Positions 32,012-40,868 of a stretch of DNA of 40,868 nt are shown piece by piece; position 1 is the stretch's first letter; each line of letters opens with the position of its first letter. The position numbers and the translations under genes were made by a program. The notes under the pieces are model-generated. The model ran no database searches, was not told where the DNA came from, and saw only the letters and a program-made list of their open reading frames with translations. This DNA is from an uncultured Desulfotomaculum sp. (GTDB lineage: Bacteria > Bacillota > Desulfotomaculia > Desulfotomaculales > Desulfotomaculaceae): positions 1-40,868 of the forward strand of contig CAMKDG010000014.1 in NCBI GenBank assembly GCA_946411205.1, written 5' to 3'.

Positions 32012-33103
32012 CTTTGGCTGTCCTTTCGGATAACCCTGTATTTTGGCCACTAGGTATAGCAATAAAGGAATCCCTAAGCTGAGAATTAAAAGGAGGATCG
32101 TCAGGGGAATACCCACCAGCATCCTAATATAAGGAACATCCAGCAGCTTTACATTGGCCAGAATAAGGATTACTATGCCATAGAACCATAGCACCGGCCG
32201 GTAATTTTTAAAACCGAATAAATCTCTGGTCAGAGAAGCCGCCCCAAAACTATAGGCACAAGTGAAAATAAACAGACCACTGTACCAAATACCAATCATA
32301 AAGGCGTCTAGACGACTAAGAAAGCCAATGTCTATATTTCGAATTATTGCCAATGCAGGAAGCAGTGTAATGGCTGTCAGTTTTGGGCCAAACAAGGCAA
32401 CGGCACTGGTACCAGCCAACAGAGCTAAGCCAATGACGAAAAAACCCGGTAACCCCAGTGCTACTAACTTCTCCTGTTTATTGACATAGGGCATCAGAGC
32501 CAAAATCAGTATGGCATAGCTCAACTTAGAAGCAGTTAACACGGTCCCCTTCAGGGCAGGCAAGTAACCCTGTTCAAAAACCGGTAGGTATTCTCTAAAA
32601 TCAATTTCAAAAATATTTAAAGCAACAACAGCAAACAACAGGAATACACCAAGGGGAAATAATACTTCATTCATCCGGGCTGGTACTGAAATACCCAAAG
32701 AAGTTACATACATAGCCGGAATAAGTATCACCAGGTGCCAGATATAAGGTGGACTCTCCGGCTTAAAGGCTGAGCCCATAATAATTGAAAACTGGACCAC
32801 CATGAAGACACAAAGTAAAATAAAACTGGTAATATAAAGCAGGGTCAGTATTCCCCCTAGGTATTTTCCCAAAAGTTTCCTATTGAAAACTGCCAGGGAT
32901 TGCTGTGGAAATAACAAAGACAACAGCAAAAGAATACGGTAAATAAAATAACCCAGCACCGGTGCCGCCAAAGCACATATCCAAGCATCTCGCCCGGCAA
33001 TTTGCGCCACCTGCGCCGGTAAAAATATATCCACCGTCGCTAAAATACAAGTAAGAAAGAGAAAGACCATTTGTTTAGGACTAATTCTATCTTCCTTGCT
33101 CAT
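31997..33103 (-). CDS. Spore germination permease, GerB family
   Basis: Membrane component of a GerA-type germinant receptor, 368 residues with about ten hydrophobic segments, related to amino acid permeases. It begins KEDRISPKQMVFLFLTCILA, typical of the family, and includes DAWICALAAPVLGYFIYRIL. The ATG has GGGGGG upstream, and it overlaps gerC by 17 bases. Third gene of the gerA-gerC-gerB operon; it helps to recognise the germinant in the spore inner membrane. The germinant cannot be predicted. Confidence 0.92.
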   Translation of the reverse strand: MSKEDRISPKQMVFLFLTCILATVDIFLPAQVAQIAGRDAWICALAAPVLGYFIYRILLLLSLLFPQQSLAVFNRKLLGKYLGGILTLLYITSFILLCVFMVVQFSIIMGSAFKPESPPYIWHLVILIPAMYVTSLGISVPARMNEVLFPLGVFLLFAVVALNIFEIDFREYLPVFEQGYLPALKGTVLTASKLSYAILILALMPYVNKQEKLVALGLPGFFVIGLALLAGTSAVALFGPKLTAITLLPALAIIRNIDIGFLSRLDAFMIGIWYSGLFIFTCAYSFGAASLTRDLFGFKNYRPVLWFYGIVILILANVKLLDVPYIRMLVGIPLTILLLILSLGIPLLLYLVAKIQGYPKGQPKAGEA

Positions 33104-34277
33104 TTTTCATCCCCCCTAAATGGTTGGCAGTTAACAGCCCTGTACGTAATATTTGGGCCTTTACCGACACCTTAATGGCTACGTCTGGAAAAACTTTCTC
33201 CGACCATTCTTCTCGTACAGCTTGCCAAGTATCTGGATAAGCCAACTGCAGTTCCCTACCCAAATTGAAAAAATCTGCTTTCATATCTTGAGATTTTTGA
33301 ATACTTTTTTCAATTTCCTGAGCTAACACACGACTCGCTGCCTCTTCTGTGGCTCGAACAAATTTCTCGTCTTGAACATTGGCCTGTAGGTCAATCTCCC
33401 CATAGTTCAGTTCAGACTTCAGTTCGATTAAAAAAGAGATTTCCCCCTGGTTTACCTGGGGGGTAATTTTCGCCTTGTGACCAATTTCCTCCAGTGACAT
33501 CGGTTTTCCCTCAGGCTCAGCTACAACAATGCCATGGGTTTCTTTACGCCTTATCCACAGATAGCCTCTGGTCTCCTCAGAACCTAGAACACCAATCATT
33601 TTGTCTTTTTTAACAACCACTGCCCGGTTAGCATGGAGCTCATCCGTGACCGCTGGCGACTTGGTTTTAAGATGCGATTTTTCGATGCCTACCAATGGTA
33701 TCACGTAATTACTATCCTCTGCTAGATAATCACGGAAAACATCGGATAATTTCATGGGAAAGGTAGTGCCATGTCTTTTTATTCCCAAATCTAGCAGTTC
33801 CTTAAGATTGATCAGCGGTACATTTTCTGCTTGACTTTCTAATGTTACAAACTGATCCGGTTTTTTATCCGTGACCATAAGGTAGGCAGTTTCCCTGATT
33901 TCATAATCCCGACAGAGAAAATCCAGTACACCAAAAAAACCCTGCTGAGCCAGTCGCTCGGTAATTACATAAACATAACAATGGCCCCAAAATAGTCTCT
34001 TGCCACTGTCTTTAGCGGCATCCCGAATAGCCTGAAAAAAAGTCTTACCCTCCCCCTGAAATAACATAAAGGAGGTTTTTCCCCGGGTTCCTCCATCTTT
34101 ACTAAAGGCGCCCGGAGCTGCCACCTGAACATAGACAATGTATTTTGCCAGCTCAGGATCATAGTCGATCATCGCCCCTAAAACCATGTTCAGGTCACTG
34201 ATGTCCCGGTGCTCTACACAACCTGCACAAAATAGCAAACTTATCAGCAGCATACCAACCAAAAAGTTTCTCATCAT
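33087..34277 (-). CDS. Spore germination lipoprotein, Ger(x)C family
   Basis: A 396-residue lipoprotein of a germinant receptor. The signal peptide MMRNFLVGMLLISLLFCAGC ends in the lipid-modified cysteine (position 20; an unusual Cys at -3). After it come the family motifs HRDISDLNMVLGAMIDYD, then GKTFFQAIRDAAKDSGKRLFWGHCYVYVI, and DFLCRDYEIRETAYLMV. Length is typical. The ATG overlaps the gerA stop codon by 4 bases. Confidence 0.93.
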   Translation of the reverse strand: MMRNFLVGMLLISLLFCAGCVEHRDISDLNMVLGAMIDYDPELAKYIVYVQVAAPGAFSKDGGTRGKTSFMLFQGEGKTFFQAIRDAAKDSGKRLFWGHCYVYVITERLAQQGFFGVLDFLCRDYEIRETAYLMVTDKKPDQFVTLESQAENVPLINLKELLDLGIKRHGTTFPMKLSDVFRDYLAEDSNYVIPLVGIEKSHLKTKSPAVTDELHANRAVVVKKDKMIGVLGSEETRGYLWIRRKETHGIVVAEPEGKPMSLEEIGHKAKITPQVNQGEISFLIELKSELNYGEIDLQANVQDEKFVRATEEAASRVLAQEIEKSIQKSQDMKADFFNLGRELQLAYPDTWQAVREEWSEKVFPDVAIKVSVKAQILRTGLLTANHLGGMKNEQGR

Positions 34278-35839
34278 TCCAAAGGGTTCCCTCCTGGTCT
34301 TAGTTCAATATCCCCGGTCCGGTCGGGGTCCATATCAGGAACACCTTGGGGCCGATTGATCATAGCCCAGCGTGGGAAACGAAAAATTGTATCCTTCAAA
34401 TCTTTCACCTGCAGGGGCATAAAGGGTGTCATGTAGGGTACCCCAAAGGAAGTAAGGGACACCATATGACCCCAGATCATTAATAATCCTCCCACTAGTC
34501 CAGGAATTCCCAGCAGACCGGCGGCAATAATTAAAGGAAACCGCAGCAAACGCATAGGAATGGAGGCATGGTAATCAGGAATGGCAAAGGAAGCAATACC
34601 CGTAAAAGCCACAACGATAACAATACTGGGTGAAACCAAACCTGCCTGTACCGCCGACTGGCCAATCACCAAGGCTCCTACGATACTGACCGCCTGGCCC
34701 ACCGCTTTAGGCAATCGAATACCCGCCTCCCGCAAGATTTCAAAGGTAAACTCCATGGCCAAAGCCTCAATTAAGGGCGGAAAGGTAATCCCTTCTCGAC
34801 CCGCCAGGATGCTTAGGGCCAGAATGGTCGGCATCATCTCCCAGTGATGGGTAATGAGTGCAATATAGAAGGATGGTAATAGTAGCGTAACCAGTACAGC
34901 AAAATAACGAATGAAACGAAGAAAGGTACCATAATAAAAACTCTGATAATAATCATCCCCCGCTTGTAAAGACATCGCAAAGGATACCGGCATCACCGAT
35001 ACAAAGGGATAGTTATCAATAAAAACAGCGATCCGTCCCTCCAAAAGGCAAGCTACAATTTTCTCCGGTCTTTCACTTTTCATAATGGTTGAAAAGGGTG
35101 TCCATTTATTGTCCTTGATGTACTCTTGTAGATATTCGGGGGAGAACATACCGTCAATTTCAACGGTATTAATTCTCCTCTTTACTTCCGCTAAAATTCC
35201 GGGATCTGCTAAGCCCTCAATATGGCCTACCACCACCCGAGCTCGCTCCCTAGCCCCCACAGTCATATTCTCAAAGCGTAAATTATTGTCACGAATGCGT
35301 CTTCTGACTAAGGTCAAATTATCCGCTATATTCTCGACAAAGGCATCCTGTGGACCTTCTATATTCACTTGCGTATTAGATCTTTCGATAGCTCTGGTTT
35401 TCCAACCTACGGTGCCAGCAATAATGGCTCGGTCAGACCCCGCTAAAAAGATCGCCGTGTTACCATAGGAAATATCATGAATGATTTTGTTAAAATCCGA
35501 GGTAATTGAAATTTTAGCCACAGCAATTACTGTCTGGGACAACACCCTAACATCCTGCACCAGTTCCTGAGGGGCTTCCTGAAGCTTAGCAATAATCCCC
35601 TCGTTGAGTACCGCTGTATCGGCCATGTTATCAAGATAGACCACCAGGGCAGGTTTGGTCCCTCCGCCGGCAACAACCTTACGCAAAACAAGGTCGGAGG
35701 TATTGCCAAAACATTGCTTAAGTTGTTCCAGTACCTTATCCAGGTTAGCACTAACCGGTTGCTTTTGTCGGTGCCCCCCAACTGACGGTTTCTTCTGGGC
35801 TGAGGGTAATAGTTTCTTTAGTAATCGCGTAAACAACAT
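34274..35839 (-). CDS. Spore germination protein, GerA family
   Basis: Membrane subunit of a germinant receptor, 521 residues. A cytoplasmic N-terminal domain (about 1-300) includes DISYGNTAIFLAGSDRAIIAGT and the family motif IEGPQDAFVENIADNLTLVR with RRIRDNNLRFENM. About five membrane segments follow, with PTILALSILAGREGITFPPL and AVGQAVSIVGALVIGQSAVQ. The ATG has GGAG 8 bases upstream. The operon order A-C-B differs from the A-B-C order of B. subtilis gerA. Expression in the forespore (sigmaG) is expected, but I could not define such a promoter. Confidence 0.94.
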   Translation of the reverse strand: MLFTRLLKKLLPSAQKKPSVGGHRQKQPVSANLDKVLEQLKQCFGNTSDLVLRKVVAGGGTKPALVVYLDNMADTAVLNEGIIAKLQEAPQELVQDVRVLSQTVIAVAKISITSDFNKIIHDISYGNTAIFLAGSDRAIIAGTVGWKTRAIERSNTQVNIEGPQDAFVENIADNLTLVRRRIRDNNLRFENMTVGARERARVVVGHIEGLADPGILAEVKRRINTVEIDGMFSPEYLQEYIKDNKWTPFSTIMKSERPEKIVACLLEGRIAVFIDNYPFVSVMPVSFAMSLQAGDDYYQSFYYGTFLRFIRYFAVLVTLLLPSFYIALITHHWEMMPTILALSILAGREGITFPPLIEALAMEFTFEILREAGIRLPKAVGQAVSIVGALVIGQSAVQAGLVSPSIVIVVAFTGIASFAIPDYHASIPMRLLRFPLIIAAGLLGIPGLVGGLLMIWGHMVSLTSFGVPYMTPFMPLQVKDLKDTIFRFPRWAMINRPQGVPDMDPDRTGDIELRPGGNPLE

Positions 35840-35913
35840 GGTCGATGCTCCGTATTATGACATGTTCTTAGGTTCCCACAAAATTGGTATTTTATTAATT
35901 CTTGGCAAAAAAA

Positions 35914-35937
35914 GCGTGATGCAAAAATGCACCACGC
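35914..35937 (-). terminator. Terminator of the lon-ysxC operon
   Basis: On the minus strand GCGTGGTGCA and TGCATCACGC form a 10-bp stem (one G-T pair) with a TTTT loop, followed by seven T residues. It lies 20 bases past the ysxC stop. Confidence 0.85.
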
Positions 35938-35956
35938 CCTTACTGATACTTCTTGT

Positions 35957-36553
35957 TTATGCTTCTTTACTATGTACCCACTCCTGCAATATTGCCAGCA
36001 CATCCTCTTTTCCCCGTCCGGTTTCCGCCGAAAAAGGGATTAATCTGTGCTCTGGGGCCAAGGATAACGTTTTTCTAATGACGGATTGCTGCTTGGCCCA
36101 TTGGTTGTTGGAGAGTTTGTCAATTTTGGTGGCAACCACCACGGCGGAAATTCCGTAATGCACCAGCCATTGGTACATCTGTATATCCTGAGCGGTGGGA
36201 GTATGCCGGCAATCTAAGAGAAGAACAACCCCTTTTAAGGGTTCCCTGTTCTTCAAATAGCCCTCAATCATCTTACCCCACTTATCTTTTACCTCCCCCG
36301 GTACCCGGGCAAAGCCGTAGCCCGGTAAGTCCACCAGGAGGAAGGTGTCATTAATCGTAAAAAAGTTGATTAGCTGCGTACGACCCGGGGTTTTACTGGT
36401 ACGGGCCAATCCCCTGCGATTCACCAGCTTATTGATAAGGGAGGACTTCCCTACGTTAGAGCGACCCACAAAGGCCACCTCAGGCAAATTCCCCGGGGGA
36501 TATCCCCCGGGGTTTACTGCACTGGTTACAAATTCGGCGGAAACTATTTTCAC
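35957..36553 (-). CDS. ysxC: Ribosome biogenesis GTPase YsxC/EngB
   Basis: A 198-residue Era/TrmE-like GTPase needed for 50S assembly. G1 is [12 protein letters not shown]2 region [15 protein letters not shown]3 DLPGYG, G4 TKIDKL, with FSAETGRG after it. The GTG start overlaps the lon stop codon (GTGA), so translation is coupled; the nearest GGAGG is 15 bases upstream. A perfect 22-bp palindrome lies within codons for GGYPPGN (36491-36512). The lonB-lon-ysxC order is the same as in B. subtilis. Confidence 0.97.
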   Translation of the reverse strand: MKIVSAEFVTSAVNPGGYPPGNLPEVAFVGRSNVGKSSLINKLVNRRGLARTSKTPGRTQLINFFTINDTFLLVDLPGYGFARVPGEVKDKWGKMIEGYLKNREPLKGVVLLLDCRHTPTAQDIQMYQWLVHYGISAVVVATKIDKLSNNQWAKQQSVIRKTLSLAPEHRLIPFSAETGRGKEDVLAILQEWVHSKEA

Positions 36554-38976
36554 GATGGTAACTGGGTTCCTCCTTGCTGAATCTCCTGGTGGTCTACCGG
36601 AGTAAATTGGGGATTATCCAGCATCTCTGCTTTGGGTTCCACCACTGGAGTGTCCACCACATCCTTCTCCAGCAGGGCAATCTCCAATACTTCATCTAAG
36701 TGTTCTACCAGATTGAAATCCAGATGCTTTTTGATGTTGGCCGGAATATCTTCCAGATCCTTTTTATTATCTCGCGGTAAGATGATCACCTTAATACCCG
36801 CTCTATGAGCAGCCATAACCTTTTCTTTAATGCCACCCACCGGCAAAACACGACCCCGCAGCGTGATTTCCCCGGTCATGGCCACATCGTGGCGTACTTT
36901 GCGGCAGGTCAAGACTGAAGCCATAGCCGTAGCCATCGTAATGCCTGCGGAAGGACCGTCTTTAGGAATGGCCCCTTCGGGAATATGAATGTGCATATCC
37001 CATTTTTCAAACAGTTCTTGATTGATACCCAAATCCAGGGCGCGACTACGCACGTAACTGTAGCCTGCCTGGGCAGATTCCTTCATGACATCACCCAGTT
37101 TACCGGTAAGAGTCATCCGGCCGGTGCCCTTGTAGGTGGTTACTTCAATTACCAAGGTATCGCCTCCAACTTCGGTCCAGGCCATACCCGTAACGGTACC
37201 CACTTCATCGTTTTGCTCGGCCACCCCGTAACGGTAGCGGGGGATACCCAGAAATTGCTCTAGATTTTGAGCAGTAATCTTCACCTTTTCCGTTTCCCCT
37301 GCTACAATTTTCTTAGCAGTTTTGCGGCAAAGGGCTGCAATTTTACGTTCCAGGTTCCGCACCCCGGATTCCCGGGTATACTCACGGATTACCTTGAGAA
37401 CAGTGTTGTCAGAAACAGAAATCATTTCTTCAGTCAATCCATGATCTTTAATTTGCTTGGGCATCAGATGACGCTTGGCAATCTGTAGTTTCTCTTCTTC
37501 AGTATACCCAGAAATTTGAATTACTTCCATCCGATCCAGCAGAGGACGGGGAATGGACCACATATTATTAGCAGTCGTGATAAACATTACATTGGATAAA
37601 TCAAAGGGCGTCTCAATGTAGTGATCACTAAAGGTGTTGTTTTGTTCAGGGTCTAGAACTTCTAACAAGGCAGAGGACGGATCCCCCCGAAAATCACTGG
37701 CCATTTTATCGATCTCATCCAACAGGAAGACCGGATTCTTAGAACCGGCCGTACGCATTCCCTGAATTACCCGTCCGGGCATAGCCCCCACATAGGTCCG
37801 ACGGTGGCCGCGAATTTCTGCTTCGTCCCGCACGCCTCCCAATGAGATACGGATAAACTTACGATCCAAAGCTCGGGCAATGGAACGCCCCAAGGAGGTT
37901 TTGCCCACACCCGGAGGTCCCACCAAACAGAGGATGGGGCCTTTCATCTTTTTGGCTAACTTACGGATAGCTAGGTACTCAATGATTCTTTCCTTAGGAT
38001 CCTTTAAGCCATAGTGATCGGCTTCTAAGACCGCTTCAGCACCATTAATATCCAAGCGATCCCGGGTGCTCTTGCTCCAAGGCAACGCCAGCATCCAATC
38101 TAAGTAGTTGCGTACTACAGCGGCCTCAGCCGCCATTGGTGGCATTTTTTCCAGACGGTCTACCTCTTTCAGAGACTTTTCTTCTGCCTCCTTTGGTAGT
38201 TTAGCCTTGGCAATCTTTTCTCTTAATTCTTCGCATTCGGCAACCCGCTCATCCTTTTCACCCAATTCCTTTTGGATGGCTTTCATCTGCTCTCGCAAGT
38301 AGTATTCCTTTTGGGTTTTTTCCATTTGCTTGCGAACCCGAATGCTGATTTTACGCTCCAATTCCACAATTTCTAATTCTTTGGCCACAATACCGCAGAG
38401 CTTTTCCAGACGTTCCACGATATCTATAGCTTCCAGCAGTCTTTGCTTATCCTCAATACGCAGGGTTAGGTGAGAGGCAATAATATCCGCCAAACGACCC
38501 GGTTCTTCCAGATTTACTACAGAAACCACCGTTTCCGGGGGAATACGCTTGGAGAGTTTGACATATTGCTCAAACTGGTAAACCAAGCTACGCATAAGGG
38601 CTTCAATTTCAGCGTTTTTCTCGAACTCCTCGGAAAATTGTTCAATCTCCACCTTGAAATAGGGCTCTAAATCCACGTATTTGTTAATTTTGGCCCTGGC
38701 TATGCCTTCTACTAAAACTCGAATAGTACCACCAGGAAGTTTCAAAAGCTGTTTCACTTCTGCTACGGTACCAACCTGAAAAATATCCTCCACGGTAGGT
38801 TCATCTGTCTGAGCTTCCTTTTGGGTTGCCAGGAAGATCATTCTGTCGTTTACCATTGCTTCTTCAATGGCCTGCACGGACTTCTCCCTGCCTACATCCA
38901 GGTGAATCACCATATAAGGAAAAACCAAAATGCCCCTCAGTGGAAGTAGGGGTAGAGTTTTTATTTCGGAATTCAC
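36550..38976 (-). CDS. lon: ATP-dependent protease Lon (LonA)
   Basis: Cytoplasmic AAA+ protease of 808 residues degrading misfolded and regulatory proteins. Substrate-binding N-domain (about 1-205, [20 protein letters not shown]), coiled linker, AAA+ module with [11 protein letters not shown] (Walker A), FLLDEIDKM (Walker B), and protease domain with catalytic serine in [13 protein letters not shown] and lysine in [19 protein letters not shown] start with GAGGAGG upstream. The N-terminal domain separates it from LonB. Confidence 0.98.
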   Translation of the reverse strand: MNSEIKTLPLLPLRGILVFPYMVIHLDVGREKSVQAIEEAMVNDRMIFLATQKEAQTDEPTVEDIFQVGTVAEVKQLLKLPGGTIRVLVEGIARAKINKYVDLEPYFKVEIEQFSEEFEKNAEIEALMRSLVYQFEQYVKLSKRIPPETVVSVVNLEEPGRLADIIASHLTLRIEDKQRLLEAIDIVERLEKLCGIVAKELEIVELERKISIRVRKQMEKTQKEYYLREQMKAIQKELGEKDERVAECEELREKIAKAKLPKEAEEKSLKEVDRLEKMPPMAAEAAVVRNYLDWMLALPWSKSTRDRLDINGAEAVLEADHYGLKDPKERIIEYLAIRKLAKKMKGPILCLVGPPGVGKTSLGRSIARALDRKFIRISLGGVRDEAEIRGHRRTYVGAMPGRVIQGMRTAGSKNPVFLLDEIDKMASDFRGDPSSALLEVLDPEQNNTFSDHYIETPFDLSNVMFITTANNMWSIPRPLLDRMEVIQISGYTEEEKLQIAKRHLMPKQIKDHGLTEEMISVSDNTVLKVIREYTRESGVRNLERKIAALCRKTAKKIVAGETEKVKITAQNLEQFLGIPRYRYGVAEQNDEVGTVTGMAWTEVGGDTLVIEVTTYKGTGRMTLTGKLGDVMKESAQAGYSYVRSRALDLGINQELFEKWDMHIHIPEGAIPKDGPSAGITMATAMASVLTCRKVRHDVAMTGEITLRGRVLPVGGIKEKVMAAHRAGIKVIILPRDNKKDLEDIPANIKKHLDFNLVEHLDEVLEIALLEKDVVDTPVVEPKAEMLDNPQFTPVDHQEIQQGGTQLPS

Positions 38977-39095
38977 TGGCGCACCTCCTCGTATCTACCT
39001 ATATCATATGTTGATTGACTGGTTAATCAGAATACAGTAATAATATCATAAAAGGTTAAACCACGGCCACAACAATAATTCCCAGGAATAGAAAA

Positions 39096-39115
39096 AACCC
39101 AGCAAGAGCTGGGTT
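39096..39115 (-). terminator. Terminator of lonB
   Basis: On the minus strand AACCCAGC and GCTGGGTT form an 8-bp stem with a 4-base loop, followed by TTTTCT. It lies about 147 bases past the lonB stop codon. The gap (38977-39262) also holds the lon promoter region, which I could not define, and a TAGAAAAAC motif at 39219. Confidence 0.7.
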
Positions 39116-39262
39116 GTTAAAGCTTTAGAGACATCCTTTGGATAAAAACCCTGACAGGAATCTTCATAATTCACATATATTATTTACATTATCAAGATTT
39201 GGCAAAGTTTTTGAGAGTAGAAAAACGTAGCTTACTTTGACCCTAATGCAAATTAGACGTTT

Positions 39263-40868
39263 TTATACTTTCTGATTTGCCAAAAAGGCAGCAGCCGGTA
39301 TTTCCAGTGTGGCAGGAACCGTTTCCCATTGAACCTCTTTTTCAGGTTCATAAACCAAGGCCTCTTTAATAACATCGTTTAGCGATTCCACTGGTACCAC
39401 AGTGATACCTTCCATGTCTTTAAACATTTCCTGATAGTTTTCCTGGGGAATAAAGACTTTCTTTACCCCCGCCTGCCGTGCTGCCTCCACTTTGGTTACC
39501 ACCCCACCCACGGGTTTGACCAAACCTCGGATGGAGATTTCGCCGGTCATAGCTACGGTGTTATCCACCGCGATACCCTTAATCGCAGAGTAAATGGCGG
39601 TAGCAATGGTGACACCTGCTGATGGGCCATCTACCAAACCACTGCCAAGGAAATTAACGTGAATATCATAATCACGGGCATCCACATCCATAACCCGACG
39701 CAGTACCGTAACGACATTTTCTACAGAACTGCGGGCCATACTTTTGCGTCGTACCTTTTTGCTACTGCTGCCAATTTCCTCCTCTTCTACCACCCCAGTG
39801 ACTGTGATTTTTCCGGCACCTGGAGTAGCAGACATCACAGTAGCTTCCACTTCTGAGAGAGTTCCCATATTCGGTCCGTACACCGCCAAACCGTTGACCA
39901 CTCCCACCTGAGGCAGAGAATTAATCTTGCGTTCCGGTCTGGGGGTATATTGGCCACTATGAATGACCCATTCGATGTCCCTGGCGAGAATTTCTTTGCG
40001 CCCCTCGGTGAGGGCAATGCCACCGGCAATCTGAATAATATTGACGGCCTCACGACCGTTCGTGGCATAGCGCTTGATCACCGCCAAAGCAGTCTCTTCC
40101 ATCGGAAAATTGATCTTTTGGGCAGCATTGGCAGCAATCTTTTCTATTTCATCCGGTAGTAACGGGCGGAAATAAATTTCCAGACAACGGGAACGGATGG
40201 CCGGTGGTATTTGATCCGGGGTACGAGTGGTAGCCCCCACCATACGGAAATCCGCCGGTAAGCCATTCTGGAAAATATCGTGAATATGGGTGGGAATATT
40301 ACCATCTTCTGAGCTGTAATAGGAGCTTTCTAAAAAAACCTTACGATCCTCCAATACCTTTAACAGCTTATTCATCTGAATCGGGTGAAGTTCACCAATT
40401 TCATCAATAAATAACATGCCACCGTGGGCTTTAGTAACAGCACCGAGCTTTGGCTGGGGAATCCCGGCCATGCCCATGGCACCGGCCCCCTGATAAATGG
40501 GATCATGTACCGAGCCAATGAGCGGGTCAGCAATGCCCCTTTCATCAAAGCGGGCAGTGGTAGCATCTAACTCCGTGAACTTAGCCCCCTCCTTAAAGGG
40601 AGAGTTCGGTGATTTCTTGGCTTCTTCCAAGACTAGGCGGGCAGCAGCGGTTTTTCCCACCCCAGGCGGTCCATAGACGATGACGTGCTGCGGATTGGGA
40701 CCGCAGAGAGCAGCCCGTAGGGATTTAAGACCTTCCTCCTGGCCAATAATCTCACTAAAATTTTTCGGTCTGGTTTTCTCCGCCAATGGTTCGGTGAGGG
40801 AAATAGCCCTCAGTCGCTGCAATTTCTCCATCTCTTTACGGGATTCTTTTTCCACTGCAGTTTTGTTT
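39263..40868 (-). CDS. lonB: ATP-dependent protease LonB (5' end beyond the window)
   Basis: At least 534 residues of LonB, a Lon-like AAA+ protease without the LonA N-domain. Visible are [37 protein letters not shown] (Walker A), GMLFIDEIGEL (Walker B), GATTRTPDQIPPAIRSRC and the protease domain with LVDGPSAGVTIATA (catalytic serine) and KVEAARQAGVKKVF (lysine). The frame remains open to the right edge. Firmicute LonB normally begins with a membrane helix before the EKESRKEMEKLQ region, so the real start lies outside; a GTG at 40855 lacks a credible ribosome binding site. In Bacillus LonB is a forespore protein. Confidence 0.95.
   Translation of the reverse strand, partial: NKTAVEKESRKEMEKLQRLRAISLTEPLAEKTRPKNFSEIIGQEEGLKSLRAALCGPNPQHVIVYGPPGVGKTAAARLVLEEAKKSPNSPFKEGAKFTELDATTARFDERGIADPLIGSVHDPIYQGAGAMGMAGIPQPKLGAVTKAHGGMLFIDEIGELHPIQMNKLLKVLEDRKVFLESSYYSSEDGNIPTHIHDIFQNGLPADFRMVGATTRTPDQIPPAIRSRCLEIYFRPLLPDEIEKIAANAAQKINFPMEETALAVIKRYATNGREAVNIIQIAGGIALTEGRKEILARDIEWVIHSGQYTPRPERKINSLPQVGVVNGLAVYGPNMGTLSEVEATVMSATPGAGKITVTGVVEEEEIGSSSKKVRRKSMARSSVENVVTVLRRVMDVDARDYDIHVNFLGSGLVDGPSAGVTIATAIYSAIKGIAVDNTVAMTGEISIRGLVKPVGGVVTKVEAARQAGVKKVFIPQENYQEMFKDMEGITVVPVESLNDVIKEALVYEPEKEVQWETVPATLEIPAAAFLANQKV

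Noticed and set aside
35840..35870. SigmaG promoter before gerA (CATAATA)
   Set aside because: The -10-like match would place the transcript start at the ribosome binding site, and no matching -35 is seen.
35655..36158. Plus-strand open frame of 167 residues crossing gerA and ysxC ends
   Set aside because: Antisense to two real genes and to the terminator between them; no recognisable protein features.
1..40868. CRISPR array, insertion sequence, prophage or integrase, tRNA gene
   Set aside because: No regularly spaced direct repeats with unique spacers, no transposase or integrase frames, and no tRNA cloverleaf sequence were seen.

Overview
The window looks like a chromosomal backbone segment from an endospore-forming, anaerobic, low-to-mid GC Firmicute of the Desulfotomaculum/Peptococcaceae type. 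The basis is gene content and order: sporulation genes (spo0B, spoIVFA/FB, a gerA-type germination operon), the redox repressor rex, a T-box upstream of valS, a ribosomal-protein L21 leader, and B. subtilis-like synteny for rplU-rpmA-spo0B-obg, mreBCD, minCD and lonB-lon-ysxC. The genus is an inference; no rRNA gene lies inside the window. All but three of the genes run leftward (minus strand).

Layout, left to right. 1-287: a promoter and boxA-like leader pointing out of the left edge, probably of an rRNA operon. 288-3343: a chemoreceptor with a Cys-rich tail, a small acetyltransferase (plus strand) and a flavin-reductase-like protein. 3445-11172: a long leftward operon read as B12-type radical SAM protein, its DUF2344 partner, RNase G, L21, L27, Spo0B, Obg and SfsA, with an internal promoter and leader before rplU and a terminator after rpmA. 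11366-13146: spoIVFA-spoIVFB, which process pro-sigmaK. 13393-22603: the shape and division block, DUF4321-maf-radC-mreBCD-mrdA(PBP2), a terminator, then minC-minD-minE and rodA. 22839-28697: rex, folC, a lone HicB-like protein and valS with its T-box leader. 28810-31939: an accessory islet with a small membrane protein, an orphan solute-binding protein and an FAD oxidoreductase (the last two on the plus strand). 31997-35839: the gerA-gerC-gerB germination operon. 35957-40868: ysxC/engB, lon and lonB, the last cut by the right edge.

The genes cover cell-wall elongation and septum placement (Mre, PBP2, RodA, Min), the sporulation cycle (Spo0B at entry, SpoIVF mid-way, Ger at exit), ribosome production (L21, L27, Obg, YsxC, RNase G) and proteolysis (two Lon proteases).

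I did not find a new defence, mobile or biosynthetic system. The observations most worth a second look are: a family of degenerate 7-bp tandem repeats in the intergenic spaces, often arranged as inverted pairs; a MinC that consists only of the C-terminal domain; L27 without its N-terminal extension together with absence of the Prp protease gene; a Cys-rich tail on the chemoreceptor; a coiled-coil insertion in PBP2; the uncharacterised radical SAM/DUF2344 pair; intrinsic terminators that contain the stop codon of the gene they end; and a second, hairpin-forming dispersed repeat. Several reading frames have upstream in-frame starts that are not the likely real ones; the coordinates given here use the start with the best ribosome binding site.
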